Assembly: GCF_033807715.1 (NCBI RefSeq)
Contig: NC_084587.1
Coordinates: 28,709,017 to 28,773,016, forward strand
Source of the DNA: Cololabis saira
Taxonomy: Eukaryota > Chordata > Actinopteri > Beloniformes > Belonidae
Direction: 5' to 3'
Length of the DNA: 64,000 nucleotides
In this document: piece by piece, positions 44,305 through 57,510 of the stretch
Layout: the number at the start of each line of letters is the position of its first letter
Position numbering within the stretch: position 1 is the first letter of the stretch
The notes under the pieces: model-generated
Told to the model about the DNA's origin: nothing
Databases searched by the model: none
The model's input: only the letters and a program-made list of their open reading frames with translations
Program-made: the position numbers and the translations under genes

Positions 44305-44580
44305 ATAGTGATGCACCGAATGTTCGGCCGAAAATAGCAAAAAAAAACACTTTTGGTGTTCGGTGGAATAAGTGGGGAAAAAACCGAACAGTTAATAACA
44401 GCTGGAGTGAGGGAGCAGTGTTAAACGCAGCAAACCTGTCAGCATGTCAGATCATTACTTGGATGTGGGGAAAAAGCAGAGGACACGAGAAATGATCCAG
44501 GCTGAGTTGGATTTGGAAAAGCTGCTTGGTGATGGAGACGGTCACGGGGCGCACAGCGCAGGAGCGCATAGTGTTTGTAC
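44305..44580. repeat. hAT-like left end (TAGTGATGCACCGAA)
   Basis: TAGTGATGCACCGAATGTTC, then GGCCGAAAATAGC and ACCGAACAG, resembles the 5' end of a hAT family frequent in vertebrates. The stretch AAGCTGCTTGGTGATGGAGA that follows could be a first-exon remnant. No matching right end was found. Confidence 0.45.
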
Positions 44581-45789
44581 ATGTTAATCTCTGTTGGAGA
44601 TGTTTTTACTTCGGATTTTTTGCCAGTGTTGCACAGTGTTAATGTTTGTCACATTATTATTAACCTCCGTTGTATAGAGGACTTGTTTACATCATTAGGC
44701 TTCTAGGATTGGCCTGAAATTTTTTTCATTTGAATAAGTGAGGACTTTGCATTTCAGATGGAACTTCTAAGCCTCCTATAATTCGTGATTGTTTTGTTTT
44801 GCTGATATAATGCACAGATGTGTCATTAATAAAGGAGCTTATGGTTAATATTTTGGTTGCTTATTTATAACATCAAACTGGCTACTATGGACTAAAATGC
44901 TTGTGCTCAATGCTTAATATAATATTCAAATAAGGAAATCTTGGTGGAAAATGGGTGCTTTGTCATTATGGCGTGTTTTATTAAAAGAATGTCAATATCA
45001 ATTTCATTAAATTTGCACAATGCATGGTTTCAAAATGAACTTGCATTCAAAATAATATTTTTTTATCTGAATATTATATTTAACATTCACAATTACTAAA
45101 TCTGGAGACAATTAATACATAATTCATATGTAAACTAGATATATTCAAATGTATAATACAAATGTATTATATTTACATAAGTCTTCGTCTTTGAGTGCAA
45201 AATACATTTTGAAAACCCCCACATTTTCAAATTGTGCGGCCCTCTCCATACAGTCCTTTTGCAGATGTGGCCCCCGGCCGAATCTAGTTGAATACCCCTG
45301 CCCTAAATTGTCCATGAGATTCATAACAGAACTGTGCTGCTATGGTGTTTTATTATGTCAGATGTTGCACAATAGAAATGCTCACAAATAAGTTAGGGTT
45401 ATTATTTTCACAGATTAATTCATCACCTGCCGTTACAGAACGAAACAGTCCAAGAGTGAGAAAAAAAAAACCAGCCACATGAGATCAGACAGTTGTGTTA
45501 TTGCATGAGATTTTTCTTGGCAGCAATTTACAAGGTCATCTGGTCAGTGCAGTTGTTGGTTTCACTTTGATATGACGGAAAAGATATCCCCTTCAAGAAT
45601 GTATGACATACAATACCAAGCTCTTCTTCTTGCCTTCTATACCTGGACGGATGTATTATGCCTATTAGGTGCTCTGTGGTATAACCTTTACTGCAGCGCA
45701 TTTCAACCATGCTAAAGTCTGTGCAGTGCATGTGCATTGTTTGCTTCAGCAACAAATCGCCATTGTGTTGCAGAAGCCACTGAAATATA
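44581..45789. other. Intergenic, with one hAT-like right end
   Basis: At 45232-45300 the sequence GTGCGGCCCTCTCC...CCGAATCTAGTTGAATACCCCTG resembles the end of a hAT family whose ends read CAGGGGTATTCAAC in reverse complement. It could be the far end of the element starting at 44305, but the two termini are not inverted repeats of each other, so I keep them separate. No gene. Confidence 0.4.
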
Positions 45790-46005
45790 CAGTGGGGCAA
45801 AAAAGTATTTAGTCAGCCGCCAATTGTGCAAGTTCTCCCACTTAAAAAGATGAGATATACCTGTCATTTTCATTACAACTATATCTCAACTATGAGAGAC
45901 AAAATGACAAAAGAAAATCCAGAAAATCACATTGTCTAATTTCTAAAGAATGTATTTGCAAATTATAGTGGAAAATAAGTATTTGGTCAATAACAAAAGT
46001 TAATC

Positions 46006-46140
46006 TCAATACTTTGTTATATACCCTTTGTTGGCAATGACAGAGGTCAAACTTTTTCTGTAAGTCTTCACAAGGTTTTCACACACTGTTGCTGGTATTT
46101 TGGCCCATTCCTCCATGCAGATCTCCTCTAGAGCAGTGAA
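46006..46140 (-). pseudogene. Tc1 transposase, C-terminal piece
   Basis: The - strand reads [20 protein letters not shown] then [20 protein letters not shown] and a stop at 46006. This is the Tc1 C-terminus. The catalytic part (D, D and E of DD34E) should lie between this piece and the N-terminal piece at 48262-48603 but is not present. Confidence 0.9.
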
Positions 46141-46997
46141 CTTTTTTGCTTCTAAATTCAGATCAAACAGAGGTGATTATTTTTGGTCCAAAGCATCTTA
46201 GGAAGGGATTAGATGGTGTTGCGATGGCTTCTAGTGCAATTGTTTTCGATTTGTCGTTTAAACCATATATTAATCAGGTTTGTAAAATAGCATTTTCCCA
46301 TCTCCGTAATATTGCAAAGATTAGGAAAATCCTCTCACAGAGTGATGCAGAGAAACCTGTTCATGCGTTTTTATCTTCTAGACTGGATTACTGTAATGTG
46401 TTGTTAGCAGGATGTCCAAGTAATTTGCTGAATAGGCGCCAGCTGATCCAAAATGCAGCAGCACGAGTACTGACAGGAATCAGCAGGAGGGCCACGTCTC
46501 TCCAGTGTTAGCTTCGCCCCATTGGCTACCTGTAAAATTCAGAATCCAATTCAAAATTGTATTACTTGCGTATAAAGCCCAAAACGGCTTAACTCAGCAA
46601 TATTTGCAAGACCTTATAGTGCCTTATGTTCCTTGCAGAGCTCTCCGCTCCCAGAGTGCAGGTTACTCGTAGTTCCTAGAGTATCCAAATGTAGATTTGG
46701 AGGGCGGGCGTTCTGCTATCAGGCACCATTACTATGGAACCAACTTCCAATCTGGGTTAAGGAGGCTGACACTACCTCCACCTTTAAAACTAAACTTAAA
46801 ACCTTTCTGTTTAGTAAAGCCTATAGTCAGTGTTTAGTAAACCTCTAGTTAGTGTTCAGTAAACCTCTAGTTGGTGTTAGTAAACCTCTAGTTGGTGTAA
46901 ACGCTAGTGTGTTCGAGACAGTAGTCATAGCTGCAGCTATAGAACAAGACTATAATAGTTAGTCTCAAACATAGCTTCGTAGTAGATATGCTGCTAT
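46141..46997 (+). pseudogene. L2-type LINE ORF2 C-terminal part
   Basis: The + frame reads [20 protein letters not shown], then SFKPYINQVCKIAFSHLRNI, LSSRLDYCNVLLAGCPSNLL and LIQNAAARVLTGISR. Past a frameshift near 46500 another frame reads LLVVPRVSKCRFGGRAFCYQ then APLLWNQLPIWVKEADTTST and FKTKLKTFLFSKAYS. This is the fish L2 RT C-terminus. The 3' UTR resumes at 48129 after the hAT (GCCAATGCTGCAAGGGAGCA, GATCCACTGAGCGGTGCC) and runs to about 48260. It is 5'-truncated and dead. Confidence 0.88.
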
Positions 46998-47386
46998 CAG
47001 TGGTGGCTGGTGATAAAAAATTTTGGGGGGGCGCACTGGCGAGTGGGGATTACAACACAACTATAAACTCTACTTGAACATAAATATTTTTGTTATTTTT
47101 TATTACATATCACTACATGTACATATACATATACTACATATACATGTAGCTATTTTACGTAAACATATTTTAAATTTTTCAAGTAACAAAATAACATATT
47201 TGAACCATTTTTCAGATTTTTTCAGTTATTATATAGAGATATTGACAGATATTGTCTGAAAAATGATTCAAATATGTTATTTGAAAAATTTTAAATTTGT
47301 TTTGTTGATGATTGTTCTCTATTTTTGTGAGGGGGGATATATATTGTTTTTCGGCACTACCTTGTTCTCTATAGCTGATATAACAT

Positions 47387-47439
<53 letters not shown>

Positions 47440-48120
47440 TAACTGTTTCCCAAGTATATTAGTGCATGTGTGAATTAATAAATAAGACGTAAAATGTAAA
47501 TTTCTTTGTAGAAAGGCGCTTTATGAAAATAAGTCAATTTACTTGTATTAGTTTACAGCGTAGTCTTGCCACATCCAATATGGCGGCGTCGTTGATGTAT
47601 CGCAGCAGCTCCATGGGGCGGATACGGAAAGATGTCTATGGCTGTGACTCCGTTTGTATGCGAGTGACAGATGCAGTCGCGCGTCTACACTGTCAGGGGT
47701 GTGACTTTGATTGACAGCTCATGAATCAATCAGATTGGATGAAGAATGACAGAAAACACGCTGATTGGCCACGGGCGGAGAGAGCTGCGCCCGGAGGAGA
47801 GTCTTTGAGTCACCAATTAGAGACCGGCATGAAGTCACATGGAAGAAAAGTTTAAGAACATGCAATACACACTCATTTGGCCGGCGCCCCTCGCCATTGA
47901 AACCTATGTAATAAATCCAGTATGGGATGGGAAGGCTTGAAAAATTACGTCAGACACATTTTATGAGTGCACAGATGTGATAGTTACTTTTTATTACGTA
48001 ATGTATGTGTACTGTGTCTATATATATATATATATTTATTTATTTATTTATTTATTCTTTTTCCCCTGTAATTTTAATGGGGGCGGCGCCCTAGCGCCCC
48101 CTATTGACAAGCCGCCACTG
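46998..48120. mobile_element. hAT element, non-autonomous, inserted in L2
   Basis: CAGTGGTGGCTGGTGA starts it and GACAAGCCGCCACTG ends it. GCTGCTAT flanks both sides (46990-46997, 48121-48128), a perfect 8-bp hAT duplication. A GGGGGGGCGC motif near the left end and GGCGCCCTAGCGCCCC near the right continue the symmetry. The 1123-bp interior holds an AT repeat and no transposase. Confidence 0.93.
47391..47437. repeat. (AT)n microsatellite
   Basis: A 47-bp AT run inside the hAT element. Confidence 0.95.
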
Positions 48121-48261
48121 GCTGCTATAGGCCAATGCTGCAAGGGAGCACCGACATGATCCACTGAGCGGTGCCTCTCACCCTTCTTCTCTTCTCCTCT
48201 TGCATTGTTTATTAATTATAAGTATCTCATAGCCATCATTTTTGTACATCGTTCTTGTAGT

Positions 48262-48603
48262 TTATGTGCTGGTCTGAGTCTCTGGCGGCGTAGTGTGTTA
48301 CTGATGGTAGCCTTTGTTACTTTGGTCCCAGTTCTCTGCAGGTCATTCACTAGGTCCCCCATGTGGTTCTGGGATTTTACTCACCGTTATTGAGATGATT
48401 TTTACCCCACGGGGTGAGATCTTGTGTGGAGCCCCAGATGGAGGGAGATTATCAGTGGTCTTGTACGTCTTCCATTTTTTAATAATTGCTCCCACAGTTG
48501 ATTTCTTCACACCAAGCTGCTTACCTATTGCAGATTCAGTCTTCCCAGCCTGGTGCACAATTTTGTTTCTGATGTCCTTAGACAGCTCTTTGGTCTTGGC
48601 CAT
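48262..48603 (-). pseudogene. Tc1 transposase, N-terminal piece
   Basis: The start is ATG 48603 ([20 protein letters not shown]). The DNA-binding region follows ([20 protein letters not shown], then the basic [11 protein letters not shown] linker), then, after a frame break near 48385, [20 protein letters not shown] and NTLRRQ. Sequence resembling the transposase ends near 48262 where the L2 3' end begins. Confidence 0.9.
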
Positions 48604-48959
48604 AGTGGAGTTTGGAGTGTGACTGTTTGAGGTTGTGGACAGGTGTCTTTTATACTGATAACGAGTTTAAACAGGTGACATTAACACAGGTAACGAGTGG
48701 AGGACAGATGAGCCTCTTAAAGAAGAAGTAACAGGTCTGTGACAGCCAGAAATCTTGCTTGTTTGTAGGTGACCAAATACTTATTTTATCGAGAAATGTA
48801 CCAATTAATTCAGTAAAAATCCTGCAATGTGATTTCCTAGATTCTTTCCCCCCATTCTGTCTCTCATAGTTGAGTGTACCAATATGAAAATTACAGGCCT
48901 CTCTTATCTTTTTACGTGGGAGAACTTGCACAACTGGTGGCTGACTAAATACTTTTTTG

Positions 48960-50897
48960 AGTTTTTAAAATCCAGCTCATGTGTGGTTGTGGTGTTTGAT
49001 CTGACAGGGTCATTACAGAGCAAAAATGGTTTGTTAGGGTTAAGCATATAATGCAGTGTACTTTGTGAAGCTTGGCAGTGAAGCTATTTTGTTAATGTAC
49101 GGAAAACATGATGGGTGTTTTAATTCCAGATAAAAAGGTATTTATTTTGGAAAGCAATGCTGACATTGTCTTATTAGTTGTGCTGATATATGTATTGACT
49201 GTTACTGGCTCAAAGGACTCTACACATTTAAAAAAAAATTATGCAGAAAGCTGTAGATGAAGAATGAGGACTGAGAAAAAGTTAATACAGGGAGCAGCCC
49301 ATCGGATCCATTAGTAAGCTGACTCCCTCCCCCGTGGAAGAGCAATGGTTGGATCCAGTGAATGGTAAGTGTCTGTGCTTTTGCAGAAAAAAAGAGGTCC
49401 CCCACATTAAGAAGGAGCTGAACAAAGGATAGACACGGTCTCAGTGCCTATAATGGCACTCATTCCCACAATGATTTTATGAATCACTTCCAGCATCCGA
49501 GTCCTCTGAATCTCCAAGATAAAAGGCAAATACCATTATTTGTATAAAAAAAAAAACAAAAAAAAAACTACATTATCTTTATTCTAATGTCCTATATGTG
49601 CAATACCATCTCGGGCAGCAAAATGCAGAAAGATATAAATAGATAATTTAGTGTCATTCCACTTTCTGTCATTGTGTGACAGTAAGCAGTTTCTCTACAG
49701 GCGTGAACAGCAATACTGACCTCTTCATGTGTATGTCAATGGATGATTTAAAGCTTCTTTTGGGTTCAGGCAACACAAAGTCTCTGGAATAATAGAAGAT
49801 TTTTACATTCTTATTTGCACTTGCTATACCATCCTAACTTTACTTAATTGGGGGTTATATACTCATTTAAATTCTTGCCATGAAAAAGCAGAAGCAGTGC
49901 GGTCCTGAATGAAGCGCCGCACTCTCAATGAACTCGTTCAATGAAGCTCATGAACTTTTTGTCCACACTTAACTTTCTGTTGTTTCTGTTTTGGGCCCAT
50001 TTCTGCCTGATTTTAAATATTGAGTTAAAAAAAAAAACTTTTAAGCTATTTTTCTTATTGCCAGGACAAAAAAGAGATTTAAAATATTTGTATTTTTTTT
50101 TTTTTTTTTTTTTAATGTAGCCTCTTCACACATTTGGATCTAATTTGCTGATAATTTTAAGACTTGCATTTGCATGATCACATCTTGTCTTGGGTAATGA
50201 GCAGTTTGTTACATATAAAGAAATTAGTGGCTGCAGGATAAAGATCATATCAAAATACAGTTATTTTTTAAGTCTGTACGTACTTCCAGTTTGATCATTC
50301 TTTAATTTGCTTTGTTAAGCATACACATGCAATGTAGATTTTCACTGGGTAATGGATGCTGTGAGAGAGCACAGGTAGGTTGTTGGCATAAAGCAGGGGG
50401 GGGTGCAGAGAAATACTGGAAATTGATGATCCACAGCGCTTACCCTCTGTTAGCCCCTATAAAATAAAATAAATGGCACCATGTCTGTACTCCAGTGTTT
50501 GAAATTAGTGTACAGATTTTGAGGGCTCACCTCTTTTAGTAAGACTTCCTTTCCCATGAGTTTGTAGCGCAAAGTTGGTCGAGCTCTTCCTTTCATCTGA
50601 GTCAAACCCCCTCATTTTCCTACAAGTCCTTCTGAAGACAAAGAACCAGACCAGAGACGACCAGCCAGCAAAGCTTTTTTTCCTAAATTGCCATCAATTT
50701 ATTCTTTGTTCTTCCTTATCTGTTACACTTCCACAACTCTCAGAAAAAACTTTATCCATTCCGCAGCTATGTCGCCATTCCTCATCTATCCCACCCTACA
50801 ATTACAGTGCACTGCAGCAAACTTATTCATTCCTTTACTTGGCCTGAAAGCAAATCAGTTTCTATTCACTGGAGGACCAGTTGAAACAGATTGTGTA
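48960..50897. other. Intergenic, no gene seen
   Basis: AT-rich with A and T homopolymers (49546-49568, 50091-50114). No exon or mobile element was recognised. Confidence 0.5.
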
Positions 50898-50898
50898 C

Positions 50899-51879
<981 letters not shown>

Positions 51880-51881
<2 letters not shown>

Positions 51882-54152
51882 AGGTTTAAAACGAACACCT
51901 CAGCTCATGTTCTGGGCTACAGTACCCTCAAGTGGTAGTTAAAAGTTTAAGACTTTTATATAAAAGATAAAAAGAAGCATTAGTCATTTTTTCATGTTCT
52001 AATAAAAAAGAGATTTTGAAAGCTATGTATCACACTCGTTTAAATCATTTAAAAACTCATCAACAGATTCTTACTTACTCCAGGAATGAAGGAATACATG
52101 TTTCTTTTTTTGTTGTTTTTACTTGTGTTGTAGACTATTCATTAGTAGAATAACAAATTGTGTTGACGAAAACTTGTTAATTTCTGTTTTCATAATTATC
52201 TCAAATCCCTGTTCATAAAATTACATTAAGTTTATATATGACATTTTCTGTATCTGTAGAAATACATTTTCTATCTGTAGAAATAATTCCACAGATTTGA
52301 TGAACAAATTTTAAAAAAAGAAAAAGAAAGAAATCATTGAAAAACAGTTGTTACTGCACTTTAGGGTAAATGAGCGGGATGCAGCCATATGACGTGTGTT
52401 GGATTATTCGAGGATCTGTCACCAATTAACCAAGATGCACGTTGTTGGACTGCGGGAGGAAGCCGGAGAACCTGGAGAAAATGCACGCAAGCGCAGAGAG
52501 AACATCTAAACTGTGCTGACTCCTCCTCATTCTAGACTGTTTAGGAAACTAAAATCCACAATGATGACAAGGAGATCTCTGCAGTCCACAAATGGTCCAA
52601 TGAAGCTGTGCAAAAAGCTTGTGAATGAAAAACAAAAAAAAGATACATTAAAACCAATTTTAATTCTTATGAATCAATAATTTTACCACTGATTAGTGAG
52701 AGATGACATGAAGCATATTAAAGTTGTAATTTTTCCACAATGAAAACATGTTAATAATCAATATTTCAAACTCCCTAAATCCTATTTGTATCAATTATTG
52801 ATGTTGTTTTTAACCAGATGGAACATTTTGTTTGGACAAAATGAGGCGACCCTTGGGAGATCGCTGAAGCAGGAAATCTCAGAGAGTGTTTACGCTTGCT
52901 TTCACTCCTCTGCAGGGTTTCTCTCCAATTACACCATCTCGTTCACAGACCAATGTAAGGAGTGTGAGGTATTCATGTCTCATATGCCTCCTGATTCCTT
53001 TTGTCCACCAAGCTCACTGCCTCCTAGCCCCCGTGTCCATGTGGGCCCATCTGGATTCAAAGAGGGCTGCTTGGTTTCAGTAACATATGCCCCACGTTAG
53101 TAAATGAACCAGATGGGGCCCCCACCCACAATCCAGGTAACTGAGAGTCCTTATGAGAAAGGGCCACCATGAAACCTGCAGACAAATCCACATGGGATGC
53201 ATTTTGCAGCCCACTCTCAGCTTGTATTAGGCTTCTTTGATTCTATGGAGGAGATTAAGTTAAGTTCATCATCCAAAATAAATGGGTATTAATTAGGTGG
53301 GAGCCTAGACCCCAAAACTCAAGTTTGTATAATTGTTCATTAAACATTTGAAGTCTTCTTTGCATGAGTTGTATGATTGAAATTCTCAGATAAATCCAAA
53401 TATGTCATCAGTATAAAATGCTGTGCATAGCTGCAGCTGGTTGTTAACACCATTGTCATCCCAGGTTTGATTTCCATTTAAAATATTTCCTCATTAATAG
53501 ATCAGCAAATCTAAACTGAGTAATTTACTGAACCATGAATAAGTATACTGGCTTTTAATATTTGGAGAGGTTTTGCATTGAACTGAGCAAAGCTAAAGCT
53601 GAAACTATGGACTACTTACAGTAGGTGAAGACATCCTGAATCTGTTTTTTGTGACAACTGTATGAGCAGTTGTCATAAACTTTGAGCTTTGAAAAGCTCT
53701 GAAAAAAATATGAATAAACTGCAGTGTAAGCAAATCTACACTGCCGATTCAGATGTCAGGGGGGAATGCCCTGGCATCTGTGGAGCCCGGCGGGTTCTGT
53801 ACCATGTCCCGCTTCCCACTGGCTGCTTGGGCAGCAGGGGGCTCACTCCTTGGGGTACGGCATGGCCCTGGACCTTGGCTTGGTGGACCTGTCCTCGTGC
53901 CCTCCTTCTCCTGCTCCTTTACATGAGTCGTCCACACATTCACATAGGAACAGAGTGGTTCATATATACATGAAAGAGATATACGGGTATATCTCAGTAT
54001 CATTGATGATTTTTTTCATTATTTTTCAATAAATGGTTGATTTTTGATGATTTTTTTAACCGTTATACAAGGATTTGCTGTCGCTGTTGTTGATTTAGAT
54101 GCATGTAAGTGTCAACACGTTAAGCTTGAACACATCCAACTACAAACACAAT
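51880..54152. other. Intergenic, repeat scraps only
   Basis: 52430-52510 (GTTGGACTGCGGGAGGAAGC, then CGGAGAACCTGGAGAAAATG) is a distal scrap of the CATCCAT repeat family. 53760-53945 is a GC-richer stretch (CTTGGGGTACGGCATGGCCC, CTTGGCTTGGTGGACCTGTC) that looks like repeat sequence but is unnamed. An open frame at 52786-53100 matches nothing I know. Confidence 0.45.
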
Positions 54153-54467
54153 ATTAAAGCTGCAAGCAGCGATGAACGAGCCCTCGCACCCTCGTGCACG
54201 TTCAGGCCTGCTGCAGTGGAAGCGCTTGTATGACTGTAGATGCCTTCAGGCCTGGACATTTAGCGGATGACACCACCCACAACTCTCTATGTCAAACCAT
54301 TCAAAAGTTATGGCAGAAAATAGGGATTATAAAATATCGACCAATCAGAAGAAGGGGCTAATTAATGCCAATGAAGGTGAAGTACTCAATACCAATCAGA
54401 TGACACCACCCACGAGTCTTTATGTCAAACCATTCAAAAGTTATGGCAGAAAGTAGGAACTATCAAA
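54153..54467 (+). repeat. Dispersed repeat, ATTAAAGCTGCAAGCAGCG family, copy 3
   Basis: Same start as copies at 21046 and 38276, with the ACCACCCAC...AACCATTCAAAAGTTATGGC internal repeats. It ends at TATCAAATAC, where another repeat follows. Confidence 0.85.
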
Positions 54468-54640
54468 TACAACCTGATCTCACAAAAATCCGTGAAAAGC
54501 CCACGACCTTTCACCACTATTTTCCGTGGCACCAACACGGAAATGGTATAATTCCGTCTGAGCACCACGTATATAGTAATATGCGAAGTCAATGGGATCC
54601 GTTGTCGTGATATATACACAGATTATTACATTATTATTAT
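54468..54640. repeat. Unnamed dispersed repeat (CCGTG-rich)
   Basis: AACCTGATCTCACAAAAATC, then CGTGAAAAGCCCACGACCTT and GAAGTCAATGGGATC, looks like a repeat I recall from many fish genomes. No class is given. Confidence 0.4.
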
Positions 54641-55195
54641 GTATATATTATTCTTTAGTGGCTAAGTTATGAGTTTTTGACGCGCAAGTTACTGTTTGTT
54701 ATTAGAGAAATATTAGGATTATTGGAAATATAAAAAAGTATTTTAATGTTGTGTCCTTTAACCACTTTTTTGCTTTTACCAGAGTTAGAAGAGCAGCGTG
54801 GGGGACATGCCAAAATTGGCTACACTGAATGGAAGAAAATGGTTTAGAATAGTATAAAACCATGTCAAGAAACTTGTCATGACACTCATATTTGTGCAAA
54901 TGTTTGGTCATGTTTATGATGAAGTTAGTTTTACACAGTAGTTGACTTTGATGGGGACACCAAAGGTACTTTATAGTGATATTGACCAAGAATGTGGTGG
55001 CACCTGGGGACGGTGGCCATACCTGCGAGAGCCTGCCTGCAGCTTTTATATGAAAATGTGTTTAAACTCATACATGTTGGAAGAACTTGTTGCTACAAAA
55101 GTCCTGTTTTGTTTCTTTTGTTCATTATAATTAAAAGATATAGTTGAGGATTGGAAATTGAATATCAAATTAGGTCTCTGTGAGTGTCTGTGCTG

Positions 55196-55282
<87 letters not shown>

Positions 55283-55760
55283 AACACACTGTTTACTACT
55301 TTCTATTATTTTAGTTTTTTACTTTTTCTTACCCTTAACAGCACCTGATAGGCACCTTTCAAGTGTGTTGTACATGAAAGTGACAATGACAATAAAGATT
55401 TATCTTATCCTATAAAATTGAAAAAAGAAAAGAATTACAAAAAATGTCAGCTTAGATTAAGTTAAAGATCAAGGCGACTGAGGCATCGTCGTGTTCAACT
55501 GAAGTTACTGTGTCACTTCTAATTTGTTGTTGCTGTATCAAACATTAAATAGTTCACAAAAACGTGGATAAAAAAGTCACGAATGATGATGTTTTACGCG
55601 TGACCGCTCGTCACACGTGGCCCACAATGAGACGGAGCTTAATCATTTTTGTCGTTGGTAATATGAACTTCTGGAAAACACTTAACATACTTTTATTTTT
55701 CATGTAACATAATTTGAAAGAATACAAATTACAAAAATTCACAGGTACGTCTGTTACATA
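54641..55760. other. Intergenic, no gene seen
   Basis: An (AT)n run lies at 55198-55279. Nothing else is recognised, apart from AATGACAATAAAGATTTATC near 55385, which resembles a LINE 3' end. Confidence 0.5.
55198..55279. repeat. (TA)n microsatellite
   Basis: An 82-bp TA run. Confidence 0.97.
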
Positions 55761-57353
55761 CGGAAGAGTATTAGTGCCAGGCAGGAGAAAAATAAAAATA
55801 ATATTTTAGAGGAGGAAGATTTTTTTTTTCATTATGCACTTCGATAAAAAAGTCGAAATGTCGAGAAAAAAGTCGAAATGTCGAGATTAATGTTGAAGTA
55901 CAATTTCGAGAAAAAAGTCAATGTCGAGAATAAAGTCGAAATGCAGAGAAAAAAGTCGAAATGTCGAGATTAAAGGTATAGTCCGTGATGTTGGAGAGCT
56001 AGCAAGATTTGAAAGTGGCACCTCCTCCAAGCCCCGCCCCCTCCTCTCCCTCCCGTCAGCGCTCCGTCCAAAGCCACGCCCCCACAAACTTTGGGGAACG
56101 CGCATTTGCAGGAGTCGAGTTTTCCAGGACATTTTGGACAGCACATTTTCAACAAAACTACCGCCTGTCTCATTCACCTGTAAGCGAGGCCGGTTTTAGG
56201 GGGTGGCAGGGGTGGGCTGTGCCCATCCAAACGTGCGTCCTGCCCACCCAATCAAAGTTATGGGGATCCTTTATTTTTTTATAATTAAATTTTTTTATAA
56301 ATGTAAAAAAATATCACAGAATATCTATACCGTTTCTGATTGGGTGGGCACAGCGCATAATTTTAGACACAACAATGAACGCATACCGCAAAAGTTGTGT
56401 CTCGGCGGAGGGACCCGACGTCCCAGCAAAATGAGCACAACAGAGAAGAGTTCAAAACAGCAGACAGAGCACACACTGAAGGCTGATTTATGGTTCCGCG
56501 TTACACCAACGCAGAGCCAACGGCGTAGGGTACGCCACAGGGACACTCTGAGCCGAGGAGGACCCGTGGGAAGTGGACACGGGGGGGGGGGGGCGGTGGA
56601 AGCAGAGAGACGTGACGAGTGCGCCCATGGGACAGAGGGGGGCGTGGGCGGGACTTAAAATGAAGGCATCTGATTTGTTCTTTCCCCCCTGCCAATCCTC
56701 TGGTCCTCTGACCAATCCGTGCCATTCGGTGCGCAAAAAACAGATTGGTCAGAGTTTTTACAGGATTAAAGCTGTCATAGAGGTCGGATTTTTTTCTTTC
56801 CTTTTTCTGAACACATTATTCACTGGCTACTCTCAGGATGGAAGGACCATTTCACCCAGTATAACAATAAATGTTTTTGAATACGATTACAGACTATACC
56901 TTTAATGTTGAAGTACAATTTCGAGAAAAAAGTTGAAATGTTGAGAAAAAAATCTAAATTTTGTGAATAAAGTTCAAATGTCGAGAAAAAAGTCGAAATG
57001 CCGAGATTAATGTTGAAGTACAATTTCGAGAAAAAAGTTGAAATGCAGAGAGAAAAGTCGAAATGCCGTGAAAAAAGTTGAAATGTCGAGACTAATATTG
57101 AAGTACAATTTCGAGAAAAAAGTCGAAATGTTGAGAAAAAAATCTAAATTTTGTGAATAAACTTGAAATGTCGAGAAAAAAGGCGAAATTTTGACTTTAT
57201 TCACGAAATTTCGACTTTATTCTTGAAATTGTATTTCAACATTATTCTCGACATTTCGACTTGTTTCTCGACATTTCGACTTTTTTCGAAGTGCACAATA
57301 AAAAAAAAATCTTCCCCTCTCAAATATTTTTTTCTCCTGCATGGCCTATTCCG
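55761..57353. mobile_element. Long inverted-repeat MITE built of CGAAATGTCGAGAAAAAAGT units
   Basis: The left arm (55761-55973) begins CGGAAGAGTATTAG and includes GGCAGGAGAAAAA and GGAAGATTTTTTTTTTCATT, TGCACTTCGA and repeated GTCGAAATGTCGAG units. The right arm (57180-57353) is the reverse complement of these in the same order, ending CTATTCCG. TA flanks both ends. The element was enlarged by the TTAA insertion 55974-56901. It is non-coding. It lies directly upstream of PARN. Confidence 0.8.
55974..56901. mobile_element. TTAA-flanked MITE, family T1, longer copy
   Basis: The ends are AGGTATAGTCCGTGATGTTG and GATTACAGACTATACCT, with TTAA at 55970-55973 and 56902-56905. The host is a tandem repeat, so undisturbed copies of the target (GTCGAGATTAATGTTGAAG at 55875 and CCGAGATTAATGTTGAAG at 57001) show the empty site with a single TTAA. 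The interior matches 22527-23083 and includes half of a Harbinger MITE at 56481-56545. Confidence 0.92.
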
Positions 57354-57400
57354 TAGTTACATTCGGAAGCAACAAGAGTAAAATAAAGGCTGGTGTTTTA

Positions 57401-57507
57401 AGGCTTATTTATGGTTCCGCGTTACACTAGCGCAGAGCCATGCGCGTCGCCGCGTAGCCTACGTCGTAGGCACTGCGTCGATCTAACGCGGGACCATAAA
57501 TCAGGCT
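57401..57507. mobile_element. Harbinger-type MITE in the PARN promoter region
   Basis: AGGCTTATTTATGGTTCCGC starts it and CGGGACCATAAATCAGGCT ends it, with TTA at 57398-57400 and 57508-57510. It is 107 bp and CpG-rich. Its right end lies 98 bp before the PARN start codon. Confidence 0.92.
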
Positions 57508-57510
57508 TTA

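Larger units (their letters stand above)
45790..48959 (-). mobile_element. Tc1-like transposon carrying nested insertions
   Basis: The left end starts CAGTGGGGCAAAAAAGTATT after TA (45788-45789), followed by TAGTCAGCCGCCAATTGTGC. The right arm reads GCACAACTGGTGGCTGACTA then AATACTTTTTTG at 48959, where the last bases of the inverted repeat are lost. Between the arms, the two ends of the transposase are separated by an L2 LINE that itself holds a hAT. Confidence 0.9.

Noticed and set aside
44305..45300. Pairing the TAGTGATGCACCGAA start with the TTGAATACCCCTG end as one hAT
   Set aside because: The two termini are not inverted repeats of each other and no 8-bp duplication was found, so they were kept as separate scraps.
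52786..53100. 104-codon frame with Cys residues
   Set aside because: No domain or family pattern; could be a decayed exon or a conserved non-coding piece, but the sequence alone does not support a gene.
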